Position numbers and translations under genes: made by a program
Shown here: positions 39,061 to 48,805 of the stretch, piece by piece
Position numbering within the stretch: position 1 is the first letter of the stretch
Layout of the letters: each line of letters opens with the position of its first letter
Notes under the pieces: generated by a model
The model's database searches: none
Seen by the model: only the letters and a program-made list of their open reading frames with translations
What the model was told of the DNA's origin: nothing
Source of the DNA: Duganella flavida
Lineage (GTDB): Bacteria; Pseudomonadota; Gammaproteobacteria; Burkholderiales; Burkholderiaceae_D
Reading direction: 5' to 3'
Assembly (NCBI RefSeq): GCF_009857445.1
Contig: NZ_WWCN01000001.1
Coordinates: 463,704-527,703, forward strand
Length of the DNA: 64,000 bases

Positions 39061-39200
39061 AATTGGTAACGAATAAAAATGAGTGCAGAGTATAAGGGGG
39101 AATTAAGGCCGCTGCGACTTTTGAGCCTAATTTATCCGTTTTAGCGCTTAACCCGCCCTTAATATGACAGTTTCTTTACACGGACTTACTTGTCCATGCC
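39061..39200 (-). promoter_or_regulatory. Promoter region of the T2SS operon
   Basis: A TATACT -10-like box (39094-39089, minus strand) lies about 30 bp upstream of gspG. No strong -35 and no clear Shine-Dalgarno is visible. The region also contains the stop of the upstream amidohydrolase gene; whether that gene reads through into gspG is unknown, since no terminator hairpin stands out. Confidence 0.4.
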
Positions 39201-41327
39201 TTACTCGTGCTTCTTGGCGCTGGCCTCGATGCGGGCGCGGGCGCCCTCGTTGCCGCCACCATAAGTCACCGCCACCGGCGCGGCCTTGATCACCTTCGGC
39301 GCCTCGCCGACGAACGGTGCGATACCCAGCGCCGCGTGGATCTCGGTCGGGTAGATCACATAACCACGCGTGATCACTGCTGACACCTTGCGCACGTCTT
39401 CAATGTTCTTGGTCGGATCACCGTCCACCAGCACGATGTCGGCCAGCTTGCCCGCAGAGATGCTGCCGCGGTCATTGGTGGTGCGGGTGTAGCGCGCGCC
39501 GTTACGGGTTGCCACTTGCAGCGCCTGCGCCGGCGTCAGGCCAGCTTTGACCAGCAGCGCCAGCTCGGAGTGCAGCGTGAAGCCAGGAATATCATCGGTG
39601 CCGGCCACGATAGGCACGCCGGCTTTGTACATGATGCCAACGAATTGCACCATCTTGGCGTAGGATTTCTCGTAGCGCTTGAGCTGAACATCGCCATCGA
39701 TCTTCATGGTGCCGGCCTTGAAGCTGCGCGCGACGTCCGGTGGCATATGCGATTCCAGCGCGACGTAGGGTTCATTGACGTCGCCGTCGCGCTGCTTGAG
39801 GAAGGCGAAGGCGGACATGGTCGGGTCTATCGAAATCTGCTTCTTGGCCAGATAGGCGACGAAGTCCTTTACCGGCTTGGAATTGAAATCGAGGTCCGCC
39901 ACTTTTTCAGCTGGCAGCACGAAACGGTTCAGGTTACGGGTCTCGGTATCCGGCTTGACGAAGAAGTTCAGCAGCACCTGGTTGATGTGCTGGATCTCGT
40001 CGTAGCCCGCATCCAGCGCTTCCTGCGCGCGCAGGCCAGCCGGGATGTGGCCCGAGACGCGCATGCCACGGCTGTGCGCATAGGCCACCGTGTCTTTCAG
40101 GATGGCTTTCGGGAAGGAGTTATAAATCTTCAGCTGCGGGTAGCCGCGCTGCGCGTACCAGTCGATGGCGTCCTTAGCTTCCTTCAGGTCCTTGATCACG
40201 AAACCGTTATTGGCGCTGTATGGGCTCTCGCCTTCCAGGAAGCCGGCCGGCACCACCTGCGGCGCCAGCAGCTTGCCGGCCGCAGTTTCATCCAGCATGG
40301 CTTGCAGCTGGGCGTTGTCATTGCCCATGTCGCGCACACTGGTCACGCCGGTCGACATATTCAGCGCACCAGACCAGCGGTCCACGTGGCCGTGCAGATC
40401 GAATAGGCCAGGCAGCACGATGCGGCCGGCGGCGTCGATGACGTTGTCGGCATCGCGCGTCGGCGAACCGGCTGGCTGGATCGAGGTGATGCGGCCGCGC
40501 AGCACGTAAATGTCGGAAGATTGGCCGACGGTAGCTTTTTCGCTGTCGAAGATGCGGGCGTTGCGCACCACGGTCAGGCCGGTGAGCGGATGCTGCAGCT
40601 TGGCGGCGGCATCGGTCAGCATCTGCTGCTCGGCAGCTTTCTGGCGCTGGCCCAGCACCGGCGCGGCCGACTGCCAGCCCTCTTCCAGCGCATTGCCGAA
40701 GCCTGGCATGATGACGCCGAACAGGCGCGGTTGCGCGCCGGTGGTGGCCCAGTAGAACGACGGCGACAGGCCAACGCCGGTTTGCGCCAGCAGGCTCACG
40801 GTTTGTTTCTGGCCGGTGGCGCTGGTGACTTCCACGCTATCGAGCACGCGCTGCGACAGGGTGCCCGATGGCAGCAGCGCCAGTTTGCCGTCCGGTGCTT
40901 TCGTCAGCGCGGTGATGGCGACCGAAGCGACTTCAAACGACGAGTTCAATGGCAGGTAGGCGGCCGGGCCGCTGACGGTTTTCTCGCCCTGCTCGGAGGT
41001 CGACTTCCACGCTGCCTGGTCGCCCTTACGGCTGAACTTCTCGTCCACCACCGAACCGAAAGTGGAGTTGCCCTTGACCGCGTACTCGGTCATGGTGCCA
41101 TCCGCGCCAACGCGGAACTGCTCTTCCAAGTCCGGGCCACGGCCGTTGTCCTTGTAGCTGAAGCTTACCTTGGTCAGGCCGTCGTCCAGACGCTCAACGA
41201 TCTGCTGGCCAATTTGCTTGTTGGCGTTTTCGGAGATGATCAGGTATTTGGTGGTGGTGGTGGCGGCTTGCGCACCAAAGGCAGCGGCCAAGGCCAGCGG
41301 CAGTACAGCGAGGCGTTTCGTCAGCAA
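39201..41327 (-). CDS. Secreted amidohydrolase family protein (imidazolonepropionase-like)
   Basis: A 708-aa amidohydrolase with a signal peptide (TKRLAVLPLALAAAFGAQA), so periplasmic or exported. The N-terminal 250 residues are a beta-rich extra domain. The metal site of the amidohydrolase fold is visible in VLPGLFDLHGHVD, then RVSGHIPAGL, IQHINQVL and PIVAGTDDIPG. Substrate unknown; such enzymes include peptidases and Xaa-Pro-type dipeptidases. The start is TTG at 41327 with AGGAG 8 nt upstream. It lies upstream of the T2SS operon and could be a substrate candidate (speculative). Confidence 0.82.
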   Translation of the reverse strand: MLTKRLAVLPLALAAAFGAQAATTTTKYLIISENANKQIGQQIVERLDDGLTKVSFSYKDNGRGPDLEEQFRVGADGTMTEYAVKGNSTFGSVVDEKFSRKGDQAAWKSTSEQGEKTVSGPAAYLPLNSSFEVASVAITALTKAPDGKLALLPSGTLSQRVLDSVEVTSATGQKQTVSLLAQTGVGLSPSFYWATTGAQPRLFGVIMPGFGNALEEGWQSAAPVLGQRQKAAEQQMLTDAAAKLQHPLTGLTVVRNARIFDSEKATVGQSSDIYVLRGRITSIQPAGSPTRDADNVIDAAGRIVLPGLFDLHGHVDRWSGALNMSTGVTSVRDMGNDNAQLQAMLDETAAGKLLAPQVVPAGFLEGESPYSANNGFVIKDLKEAKDAIDWYAQRGYPQLKIYNSFPKAILKDTVAYAHSRGMRVSGHIPAGLRAQEALDAGYDEIQHINQVLLNFFVKPDTETRNLNRFVLPAEKVADLDFNSKPVKDFVAYLAKKQISIDPTMSAFAFLKQRDGDVNEPYVALESHMPPDVARSFKAGTMKIDGDVQLKRYEKSYAKMVQFVGIMYKAGVPIVAGTDDIPGFTLHSELALLVKAGLTPAQALQVATRNGARYTRTTNDRGSISAGKLADIVLVDGDPTKNIEDVRKVSAVITRGYVIYPTEIHAALGIAPFVGEAPKVIKAAPVAVTYGGGNEGARARIEASAKKHE

Positions 41328-41340
41328 GTTGATTCTCCTT

Positions 41341-42096
41341 TTATTTAGTTTTAGTCGCGCAGACCGGGCACGCGCCATTGCGGCCGACAGCAATGCTGGT
41401 CCATTCCATGCGCAGGCCATCCAGCATCAGCAGGCGCCCGGCCAGCGAGCCGCCCACTTCCATCAATAGCTTGAGCGCTTCCGCCGCCTGCATGGCGCCG
41501 ACCACGCCCACCAGCGGCGCGAACACGCCCATCGTGGAGCAAGCCACGTCTTCAAATTGTTGATCTTGCGGGAACAGGCAGGAATAGCACGGCTGCTCGC
41601 CGCTGCGAGGATCAAATACGCTGATCTGGCCATCGAAGCGGATCACCGCGCCCGATACCAGCGGCTTGCGCGCCGCCACGCATGCACGGTTGACGGCGTG
41701 GCGGGTGGCGAAGTTGTCGGTGCAGTCGAGCACCACGTCGGCATCGGCCACCAGTGCGGCGAGGCGCGCGTCGTCCACGCGCTCATTCAGCGCGGTGACG
41801 GTGATGTCGGGATTGATCTGCAGGAGCGTGAGCCGTGCCGATTCGGCCTTGGACTGGCCCACGCGCTCCGTGGTGTGGGCGATCTGGCGCTGCAGGTTGG
41901 TCAGGTCGACCGTGTCGTTATCGACCAGGGTGATGCGGCCGACGCCGGCCGACGCCAGATACATGGCGGCCGGCGAACCGAGACCGCCAGCGCCGATCAC
42001 CAGCGCATGCGCGGCCAGCAGCTTTTGCTGGCCTTCGATGCCGATTTCGTCAAGCAGGATGTGGCGCGAGTAGCGCAGCAATTGTGAGTCGTTCAT
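41341..42096 (-). CDS. moeB: ThiF/MoeB/HesA family adenylyltransferase
   Basis: E1-like enzyme that adenylates the C-terminus of a sulfur-carrier protein (ThiS or MoaD). 251 aa. Nucleotide site GAGGLGSPAAMYLASAGVG, then DNDTVDLTNLQRQI, DCTDNFATRHAVN, and the structural zinc pairs CYSC and CPVC. MoeB and ThiF cannot be told apart from sequence alone. Same order gpmA-envC-ctpA-thiF as in other betaproteobacteria. Confidence 0.9.
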   Translation of the reverse strand: MNDSQLLRYSRHILLDEIGIEGQQKLLAAHALVIGAGGLGSPAAMYLASAGVGRITLVDNDTVDLTNLQRQIAHTTERVGQSKAESARLTLLQINPDITVTALNERVDDARLAALVADADVVLDCTDNFATRHAVNRACVAARKPLVSGAVIRFDGQISVFDPRSGEQPCYSCLFPQDQQFEDVACSTMGVFAPLVGVVGAMQAAEALKLLMEVGGSLAGRLLMLDGLRMEWTSIAVGRNGACPVCATKTK

Positions 42097-42126
42097 CGTC
42101 TCTCTGCGGCGTTGGCGCGCAGCGGT

Positions 42127-43512
42127 TTATTTGGACAGTTTGACCGGCAAGCCTTTGAAGTGGTTCAGCGCCTGCTCCAGCTGGAAGTCATCCTTGGAGC
42201 CGAATTCCACCGGCTTGGTTTTCTTCGCCAGTGCGGCCAGTGCTTGTTCTTCGTCCGGCACGTCACGCTTGACCGCATCGGCTTGCGGGTCCTTGTCGTT
42301 GCCGAGGTGTTTTTGCAGGTCGGCTTCGCGCACGCGCAGGCGGTTCAGGCCATCGCCTTCTGCCGTTTCATCGACCAGCAAGTCCGGCTTGATGCCAAGG
42401 GCCTGGATGGAGCGGTTCTGCGGCGTGTAGTAGCGGGCGGTGGTCAGCTTGACGGCGGTATCGGCGGTCAGCTGGCGCAGCGTTTGTACCGAGCCTTTGC
42501 CGAAGGTCTGCTGGCCGATGACGGTGGCGCGCTTGTAGTCTTGCAGCGCGCCGGCCACGATTTCGGAAGCGGAGGCGGAACCACCGTTCACCAGCACCAC
42601 CATCGGCACGTCTTTCAGTGCGGCCGGCAATTTGGCCAACGGGTCGTTCTTGGCGGCCGGCGCATAGAATTCCTTGCGGCCGTAGAAGGTCTCCTTGGAC
42701 GACTGCAGCTGGCCGTTGGTGGAGACGATCACCGAATCTTTAGGCAGGAAAGCAGCCGATACGCCGATCGCGCCCGGCACCACGCCGCCCGGATCGTTGC
42801 GCAAGTCGAGCACAAGTCCTTTGATGTTCGGATCCTGCTGGTACAGGGCGGTGATCTTCTTCGCCATATCTTCCACCGTCGGTTCCTGGAATTGCGAGAT
42901 GCGCACCCACGCGTAGCCCGGCTCGATGATCTTGGCTTTCACGCTCTGCACGCGGATTTCTTCACGCAGCATGTTGAACACCAGCGGCTTGTCTTCGTCC
43001 TTGCGGCTGATGGTGATGCTGACTTTGGAACGCGGTTCGCCGCGCATCTTCTTCACCGATTCGTCCAGCGACATGCCTTTAATGAGCGTGCCGTCGATGC
43101 GGGTGATGACGTCACCCGCCTTGACGCCAGCCTTGAACGCAGGCGTGTCTTCAATCGGCGAGACCACTTTGATGTAGCCGTCTTCCAGCGCCACTTCGAC
43201 GCCGACGCCAACAAATTTACCGGCCACGGTCTCGCGCATTTCGCGGAAAGCTTTTTTATCGAGGTAGACCGAGTGCGGATCGAGCGAGGCGACCATGCCG
43301 GAAATAGCTTCGGTCAGCAGCTTTTTGTCGTCGACGTTTTCGACGTAGTCGGTCTTGATCAAGCCGAAGACGTCGGATAGCTGGCGCAGCTCTTCCAGCG
43401 GCAGCGGAGTGCCGGTGGTCTTTTGCGCGATGGCGGAAAACTGGAACGAGGCGGCAACACCAGCCACCATACCGAGGCCGATCAGGCCGATGCTCTTGAC
43501 TTTGTTGCCCAT
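42127..43512 (-). CDS. ctpA: C-terminal processing peptidase (S41 family)
   Basis: Periplasmic protease, 461 aa. N-terminal signal or anchor (SIGLIGLGMVAGVAASFQFSAIA), PDZ domain (VGVGVEVALEDGYIKVVSPIEDTPAFKAGVKAGDVITRID) and the S41 catalytic core with Ser in NGGSASASEIVAGAL and Lys in IGQQTFGKGSVQTLRQL. Located between the EnvC-like amidase activator and ThiF, fitting a role in cell-envelope protein turnover. Confidence 0.95.
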   Translation of the reverse strand: MGNKVKSIGLIGLGMVAGVAASFQFSAIAQKTTGTPLPLEELRQLSDVFGLIKTDYVENVDDKKLLTEAISGMVASLDPHSVYLDKKAFREMRETVAGKFVGVGVEVALEDGYIKVVSPIEDTPAFKAGVKAGDVITRIDGTLIKGMSLDESVKKMRGEPRSKVSITISRKDEDKPLVFNMLREEIRVQSVKAKIIEPGYAWVRISQFQEPTVEDMAKKITALYQQDPNIKGLVLDLRNDPGGVVPGAIGVSAAFLPKDSVIVSTNGQLQSSKETFYGRKEFYAPAAKNDPLAKLPAALKDVPMVVLVNGGSASASEIVAGALQDYKRATVIGQQTFGKGSVQTLRQLTADTAVKLTTARYYTPQNRSIQALGIKPDLLVDETAEGDGLNRLRVREADLQKHLGNDKDPQADAVKRDVPDEEQALAALAKKTKPVEFGSKDDFQLEQALNHFKGLPVKLSK

Positions 43513-43526
43513 TTTTCCCGCGAACC

Positions 43527-45068
43527 TTAAAACTTGACCCAGCCAGCCGGGTCGAATGCTGCGCCCTGATGGCGAAGTTCAAAGTATAGCCCCGATTCTT
43601 CGTTACCGCCGCTGTTACCTGCGCTGGCAATCGGGTCTCCGGCTTTGACGATGTCGCCGGCTCGTTTGAGCAGCGACTGGTTGTTGCCGTAAATGCTCAT
43701 GTATTGGCCGCCGTGATCGACAATGATCAGATTGCCGAAGCCGCGCAGCCAGTCGGCAAACACCACCCGCCCACCGGCGATGGCGTGTACGTCGGCGCCC
43801 TCGCCGGCGCGGATGAAGACGCCCTTCCAGCTCGGACCGTCGCCGCGCTTGGAGCCGAACTTGGCAGCGACCTTGCCCGCCACCGGTGCGCGCAACTGGC
43901 CTTTCAAGCTGGCGAAAGCGCCGGCCGGTGCGGCCGGGGCCAGTGCGATGTCGGCGGCTTTGGCGGGCGGCGTGTCTTCCACCGAGGCGGCTGCACCGGC
44001 TCCGGCGGCGCCCGATGCGGTCGCTGCGCCCTGCCCGGCTGTGCCCGCCGCACCGCTGCTTGTGCCGGCGCCCGGCCGCACGGCCACTTTCGGCTCGTCG
44101 GCGTCAATCGCATCGGCTGGGTTAGGCGTGGCCGGCTTGATGGTGCCGGACTTGGTATTGTTATTGGCTTTAGCCAGGCGCTGGCGCTCGGCCTCGGCGG
44201 CCCTGGCTTTCGCCAGCGCGCGCGCGTCGGCTTCCGCCTTGGCCTTGGCGGCCGCTTTGGCAGCGGCCAGTTGTTCCTGGCGTTTCTTCTCGGCGGCAGC
44301 GGCGATGGCTTGCTCGGCGATCAGCTTGTTCAGCTTGTCGACCAGCCCGGTCATGCGCTGCTCGTCGCGCTCCAGGTTGCCCGCTTCCTTGCGCTGGGCC
44401 AGCAGTTTCTTCGACAAAGTGGTCAGCAAGGCGGCGCGGCGTGCCTTCTCCTGCTCCAGCTTGGATTTCTGCTGCAATTGTTCCTGGGCGATTTCTTCCA
44501 GCTCGTCCTTGGCGTTCTGCGCCTCATCCTGGTTGACCTCGACGGCCTTCAAGTTGGCGCGCAAAGCGTCCAGCAAGCGCGCCTGCGCCTGCGAGACGTA
44601 CGCCATCATTTGCAAATCGCGGTTGATGCGGTTGGGATTGTCGCCCGACAGCAGCAACTTGATGCGGTCTTCGTTCCCCGCCACGTACTGGTCGCGCAGC
44701 AGCTTGGCCAGCTGCTGTTTCTGGTGCGCGACCGTGGCCGCCAGCTTGTCGTGCTCGGCCGACAGCATTTGCAGCTTGACGTTGGTGTCGCCCTGCTCCT
44801 GCTGCAAGTCGCGCAGCGAACGGTTGGCGTCCGAAATCGCCTGTTCGGACTCGGCCAGCGTGTCGGCCGCGTCGTCCTTGGCCGATTCGGTCTTGCTGAT
44901 GTCTTTCTTGAGCGCAGACAGCTTCTGCTGCACGCCGGCGCGTTCAGCCTCGGCCGCAGCTTTTTGCTTGCTGCGCTCAGTTGCCTTGCCGAACGGAGCG
45001 GCTTGCGCGCCCAGCGACATCATCAACAGCAGCGTGACCGCCGCATTACGGAACGAAGAGTGAGACAA
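43527..45068 (-). CDS. envC: EnvC-like murein hydrolase activator
   Basis: Periplasmic activator of cell-division amidases, 513 aa. Signal peptide (AVTLLLMMSLGAQA), a long coiled coil (about 27-290), an Ala/Pro-rich linker, and a LytM/M23 domain at the end (GKVAAKFGSKRGDGPSWKGVF ... LIIVDHGGQYMSIYGNNQSLL ... YFELRHQG). The usual metal-binding His/Asp residues are replaced (WKGVF, YGNNQ), so it is a non-catalytic activator, like EnvC. It starts at TTG (45068), 1 bp after gpmA's stop. Confidence 0.9.
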   Translation of the reverse strand: MSHSSFRNAAVTLLLMMSLGAQAAPFGKATERSKQKAAAEAERAGVQQKLSALKKDISKTESAKDDAADTLAESEQAISDANRSLRDLQQEQGDTNVKLQMLSAEHDKLAATVAHQKQQLAKLLRDQYVAGNEDRIKLLLSGDNPNRINRDLQMMAYVSQAQARLLDALRANLKAVEVNQDEAQNAKDELEEIAQEQLQQKSKLEQEKARRAALLTTLSKKLLAQRKEAGNLERDEQRMTGLVDKLNKLIAEQAIAAAAEKKRQEQLAAAKAAAKAKAEADARALAKARAAEAERQRLAKANNNTKSGTIKPATPNPADAIDADEPKVAVRPGAGTSSGAAGTAGQGAATASGAAGAGAAASVEDTPPAKAADIALAPAAPAGAFASLKGQLRAPVAGKVAAKFGSKRGDGPSWKGVFIRAGEGADVHAIAGGRVVFADWLRGFGNLIIVDHGGQYMSIYGNNQSLLKRAGDIVKAGDPIASAGNSGGNEESGLYFELRHQGAAFDPAGWVKF

Positions 45069-45069
45069 A

Positions 45070-45816
45070 TTACTTGGCCTTGCCTTGGTTAGCTACCGCA
45101 GCTTGAGCGGCAGCAATCGCGTCGGCATCACCGAGGTAGTAGTGACGGATGGGTTTCAGATCTGCGTCCAGCTCGTACACCAGCGGGGTACCGTTAGGAA
45201 TGTTCAGGCCAACGATATCGCTGTCGCTGATGCCGTCCAGCATCTTGATCAGGGCACGCAGGCTGTTGCCGTGGGCCGAGATAATGATTTTCTTGCCAGC
45301 TTTGATGGCCGGGGCGATTTCCTCGTCCCACACCGGCACCACGCGGGCCACGGTGTCTTTCAGGCACTCGGTCAGCGGGATTTGTTCTTTCGACAGGCCG
45401 GCGTAGCGCGGGTCGTTGAACGAAGCGCGGTCATCGGTCGCTTCCAGCGCTGGCGGCGGGGTATCGTAGCTACGACGCCAAACGAGCACTTGCTCGTCGC
45501 CGTACTTGGCGGCGGTCTCGCCCTTGTCCAGGCCTTGCAGGGCGCCGTAGTGACGCTCGTTCAGGCGCCAGTCGTTCTTGATCGGCAGGTACATCGCATC
45601 CATTTCGTCCAGCGCCAGCCACAGCGTACGCACTGCGCGCTTCAGCACCGAGGTGTAAGCCAGGTCGAAGGTGAAGCCGCCGTCCTTCAGCAGCTTGCCG
45701 GCCTGCTTGGCCTCATTGATGCCTTTTTCGGTCAGGTCAACGTCGGTCCAGCCGGTGAAGCGGTTCGACAGGTTCCAGGTGGATTCGCCGTGGCGCATGA
45801 AAACGATTTTGTACAT
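45070..45816 (-). CDS. gpmA: 2,3-bisphosphoglycerate-dependent phosphoglycerate mutase
   Basis: Interconverts 3- and 2-phosphoglycerate in glycolysis. 248 aa. Catalytic His in [18 protein letters not shown], the [13 protein letters not shown] loop and the second His in [13 protein letters not shown]. Followed immediately by envC, giving a gpmA-envC-ctpA-thiF operon, and divergent from the yibN-like gene; E. coli has its independent-type gpmM beside envC in the same place. Confidence 0.97.
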   Translation of the reverse strand: MYKIVFMRHGESTWNLSNRFTGWTDVDLTEKGINEAKQAGKLLKDGGFTFDLAYTSVLKRAVRTLWLALDEMDAMYLPIKNDWRLNERHYGALQGLDKGETAAKYGDEQVLVWRRSYDTPPPALEATDDRASFNDPRYAGLSKEQIPLTECLKDTVARVVPVWDEEIAPAIKAGKKIIISAHGNSLRALIKMLDGISDSDIVGLNIPNGTPLVYELDADLKPIRHYYLGDADAIAAAQAAVANQGKAK

Positions 45817-45880
45817 GTGGACTATCTTTTCAAGAAAAGTTGGAAAACCGGTGCTTTGAGAACAGTTACAGCTTCTATTT

Positions 45881-45886
45881 TATAAT
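45881..45886 (+). promoter_or_regulatory. -10 box of the yibN-grxC-secB promoter
   Basis: Perfect TATAAT 30 bp before the GTG start of the rhodanese gene, with a TTGAGA -35-like box at 45856-45861 (19-bp spacer). Confidence 0.6.
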
Positions 45887-45916
45887 GCGCAGATTAAGTT
45901 CAACCATTGGATTCCT

Positions 45917-46318
45917 GTGAAATTCTTCATTGACAATATTTTTCTGATCGCCATCGTGCTGGTTTCGGGCGGCGCCCTGTTGTGGCCGTCCCTGACGGTA
46001 CGTGGCAAGCGCGGCAGCCCGCAAGACATTACCATGTTGATTAATCGCGGCAAGACCACCATCTTGGATGTGCGCGACGCCAAGGATTACGCTGAAGGCC
46101 ACCTGCCTGAAGCCAAGAATATCCCCCTGGCCCAGCTGGACCAGCGCCTGTCGGAGCTGGACAAGTTCAAAAACCGCTGCCTGATCGTGATCGGCAAGAG
46201 CGACGCCCGTGGTTCGGCGGCTGCCGCCAAGCTGGGCAAAGCCGGCTTCGGCGACGTGGTCAATCTGGAAGGTGGCGTTGCTGCATGGCAAAAAGCCGGC
46301 CTGCCGCTGGCTAAGTAA
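45917..46318 (+). CDS. YibN-like membrane-anchored rhodanese-domain protein
   Basis: A 133-aa protein with an N-terminal TM helix (IFLIAIVLVSGGALLW) and one rhodanese domain (TILDVRDAKDYAEGHLPEAKNIPL; NLEGGVAAWQKAGLPLAK). The active-site loop, normally CxxGxRS, reads IGKSDARGS, so the catalytic Cys is missing and sulfur transfer is unlikely. Starts at GTG (45917). Upstream of grxC, secB and gpsA, exactly as yibN in E. coli. Confidence 0.88.
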   Translation: MKFFIDNIFLIAIVLVSGGALLWPSLTVRGKRGSPQDITMLINRGKTTILDVRDAKDYAEGHLPEAKNIPLAQLDQRLSELDKFKNRCLIVIGKSDARGSAAAAKLGKAGFGDVVNLEGGVAAWQKAGLPLAK

Positions 46319-46333
46319 TTGGAGGAAAGCAAA

Positions 46334-46594
46334 ATGACTGCCGAAGTGATCATGTACACCACCGCCGTGTGCCCGTACTGCATCCGCGCCGAACGCCTGC
46401 TGGAATCCAAGGGGGTTACCGGGCTGAAGAAGATCCGCGTCGATCTTGACCCTGAGCAACGCATTTCGATGATGCAAAAGACCGGCCGCCGCACCGTGCC
46501 GCAAATCTATATCGGCGACACCCATGTCGGCGGTTTCGATGATTTGTATGCGCTGGATCAAGCGGGCGGCCTGTCGCCCTTGTTAAATGGCTAA
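46334..46594 (+). CDS. grxC: Glutaredoxin 3
   Basis: Dithiol glutaredoxin, 86 aa. Active site CPYC in YTTAVCPYCIRAERLL, cis-Pro in RRTVPQIYIG and the glutathione-binding GGFDDLYALDQAG. ATG at 46334 with GGAGG 10 nt upstream, 15 bp after the yibN-like gene. Confidence 0.97.
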   Translation: MTAEVIMYTTAVCPYCIRAERLLESKGVTGLKKIRVDLDPEQRISMMQKTGRRTVPQIYIGDTHVGGFDDLYALDQAGGLSPLLNG

Positions 46595-46652
46595 TGGTCC
46601 TCAAATACAACGTACGCCGGGCGGAAAGCCTTTAAAACCATAATGGTTTTGA

Positions 46653-46658
46653 TACAAT
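46653..46658 (+). promoter_or_regulatory. Probable secB promoter next to a dyad
   Basis: TACAAT -10-like box with TTTAAA at 46631-46636 (16-bp spacer). The dyad AAAACCAT-A-ATGGTTTT (46634-46650) lies between the two boxes. This would give secB its own promoter with a leader of about 90 nt. Confidence 0.45.
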
Positions 46659-46754
46659 TGCCCTCGCGTTTGATTTGAGCTGTCTTCTAGCCATACCAAG
46701 CAAACATCATCCGGGCGGCCGGTGCCGCTCGATTTACTATAACGAAAGCGTTCC

Positions 46755-47228
46755 ATGTCTGAAGAAAATCTGCAACCAGTATTCCAAATCCAACGCGTCT
46801 ACCTGAAAGACCTGTCGCTGGAACAACCTAACTCGCCGGCGATCTTCCTGGAACAGGAAGCACCGACCATCGAAGTAGCCCTGGACGTAGGCGCTGAGCC
46901 GCTGGCAGATGGCATCTTCGAATCGACCGTCACCATCACCGTGACCGCCAAAGTCAAAGACAAAGTCGCGTTCCTGGTAGAAGGCAAACAAGCCGGTATC
47001 TTCGAAGCGCGCAACATTCCTGCAGAACAGCTGGATCCACTGCTGGGCATCGGTTGCCCGAACATCGTGTATCCATACCTGCGCGCCAACATCGCCGACA
47101 CCATCACCCGTGCCGGTTTCCCACCAGTGCACCTGGCTGAGATCAACTTCGAAGTGTTCTACCAGCAGCGTCAACAAGCGATCGCTGAAGCAGCAGCTGC
47201 TGCCCCAGCCGCTGACGCGACCCACTAA
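46755..47228 (+). CDS. secB: Protein-export chaperone SecB
   Basis: Cytosolic chaperone that hands unfolded preproteins to SecA. 157 aa, full length. Typical [24 protein letters not shown], the central [34 protein letters not shown], then [15 protein letters not shown]. The C-terminal Ala-rich tail is normal for betaproteobacteria. Confidence 0.98.
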   Translation: MSEENLQPVFQIQRVYLKDLSLEQPNSPAIFLEQEAPTIEVALDVGAEPLADGIFESTVTITVTAKVKDKVAFLVEGKQAGIFEARNIPAEQLDPLLGIGCPNIVYPYLRANIADTITRAGFPPVHLAEINFEVFYQQRQQAIAEAAAAAPAADATH

Positions 47229-47295
47229 GCATTAATGCTTCATCCGCCGCCGGGCGCTCGTCCGGCGGCAGTTTCACCCCGTCCCAAGGTACACC

Positions 47296-47739
47296 ATGAC
47301 ATTCCCTCGTTTGATCGCTGCCCTGACCATGACGCTGGCCGCTGCCGCTAGCCAGGCCTACGATTTTAAAACGGTGGGCGCAGCGCCCGTCATCCTGTAC
47401 GACGCGCCATCGACCAAGGGCGGCAAGCTGTTCGTGGTCCCGCGCGGCGCCCCGCTGGAAGTGGTGCTGGCCTACGGCGAATGGCTGAAAGTTCGCGACG
47501 TCAACGGCGAACTGGCGTGGACCGAGGCCAAAGGCCTGAGCGCCAAGCGCAACGTCATCGTCAAAACCGCCAACCTGAAAATCCGCGCTACCCCGGATGA
47601 TGCGGCCACGGCCGTGTTCACCGCCGACAAGGGCGTGCTGCTGGAGCTGGGCGAAAACGCCGCCGGCGGCTGGATCAAGGTACGTCACCGCGACGGCCTG
47701 ACCGGTTACGTCAAAAATTCCGAAGTCTGGGGCATATAA
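47296..47739 (+). CDS. Exported SH3-domain protein
   Basis: A 147-aa protein with a signal peptide (LTMTLAAAASQAYDF) and two bacterial SH3-like repeats (PVILYDAPSTKGGKLFVVPRGAPLEVVLAYGEWLKV and NLKIRATPDDAATAVFTADKGVLLEL, GGWIKVRHRDGLTGYVKNSEVWGI). Probably binds peptidoglycan or a periplasmic partner. It sits between secB and gpsA. Confidence 0.85.
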   Translation: MTFPRLIAALTMTLAAAASQAYDFKTVGAAPVILYDAPSTKGGKLFVVPRGAPLEVVLAYGEWLKVRDVNGELAWTEAKGLSAKRNVIVKTANLKIRATPDDAATAVFTADKGVLLELGENAAGGWIKVRHRDGLTGYVKNSEVWGI

Positions 47740-47779
47740 TTGCCGTAGCGGCGCACTCCCACGCGTCGAATGAGATCCC

Positions 47780-48802
47780 ATGCAAGATAAGAACAAACAG
47801 GCGGGCATCGTCCGCAAGGTGAGTGTGCTCGGCGCAGGCGCCTGGGGCACCGCCGTGGCCATGGCATTGGCCCAGCGTCACGATGTGCTGCTGTGGGGCC
47901 GCAACGCCGCTGCCCTGCAGGCGATGGCCGCCGCACGCGAAAACAGCTACCTGCCCGGCTACACCTTCCCTGAACGCTTGCAGGTTGCCAGCGACTTTGA
48001 TGCGGCACTGGCCCACGTGGCCGAGCCCGGCAGCTTGCTGATCGCGGCCTGCCCGGTGGCTGGTTTGCGTCCGCTGCTGCAATCACTCAAGGGTCGTTCG
48101 ATTCCCAACGTGGTGTGGCTGTGCAAGGGCTTTGAATACGATACCGGCCTGCTACCGCACCAGATCGTGCGCGAAGTGCTGGGCGATAGCGTGCCGGGCG
48201 GCGCGCTGTCCGGCCCATCGTTTGCACAGGAAGTGGCCAAGGGCCTGCCATGTGCACTGACCATTGCATCGGACTCGGCGGCGTTGCGCGCCAGCGTGGT
48301 GGAAACCGCGCACGGCGGCAATATGCGCGTCTATTCGAGCGAGGATTTGGTCGGCGTGGAAGTCGGCGGCGCGGTGAAAAACATTCTGGCGATTGCCACC
48401 GGCGCGGCTGACGGTCTGGGCCTGGGCCTGAATGCGCGCGCGGCGCTGATCACGCGCGGCCTGGCGGAAATCACCCGCCTCGGCGTAGCGCTGGGCGGCC
48501 AGACCGAGACCTTCATGGGCCTGACCGGCATGGGCGACTTGATTTTGACCTGCACCGGCGACCTATCGCGCAACCGCCGCGTTGGCCTCGGGCTGGCGCA
48601 GGGCAAGGCGCTGGATGTGATCGTGCAGGAGCTAGGCCACGTGGCCGAAGGCGTGCCATGCGCCAAGGCCGTACGCGAACTGTCGGCCAGGCTCGGCGTC
48701 GAGATGCCGATCACCAATGCCGTGGCCGGCGTGCTGTTCGACAGCGACCAGCCGCAAGCCATGGTAGCCCGCCTGCTGTCGCGCGATCCCAAAGGCGAGT
48801 AA
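47780..48802 (+). CDS. gpsA: Glycerol-3-phosphate dehydrogenase (NAD(P)+)
   Basis: Makes glycerol 3-phosphate for phospholipid synthesis from dihydroxyacetone phosphate. 340 aa. NAD site [43 protein letters not shown], then the catalytic Lys in [33 protein letters not shown]. Closes the yibN-grxC-secB-gpsA run conserved with E. coli. Confidence 0.97.
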   Translation: MQDKNKQAGIVRKVSVLGAGAWGTAVAMALAQRHDVLLWGRNAAALQAMAAARENSYLPGYTFPERLQVASDFDAALAHVAEPGSLLIAACPVAGLRPLLQSLKGRSIPNVVWLCKGFEYDTGLLPHQIVREVLGDSVPGGALSGPSFAQEVAKGLPCALTIASDSAALRASVVETAHGGNMRVYSSEDLVGVEVGGAVKNILAIATGAADGLGLGLNARAALITRGLAEITRLGVALGGQTETFMGLTGMGDLILTCTGDLSRNRRVGLGLAQGKALDVIVQELGHVAEGVPCAKAVRELSARLGVEMPITNAVAGVLFDSDQPQAMVARLLSRDPKGE

Positions 48803-48805
48803 AAA

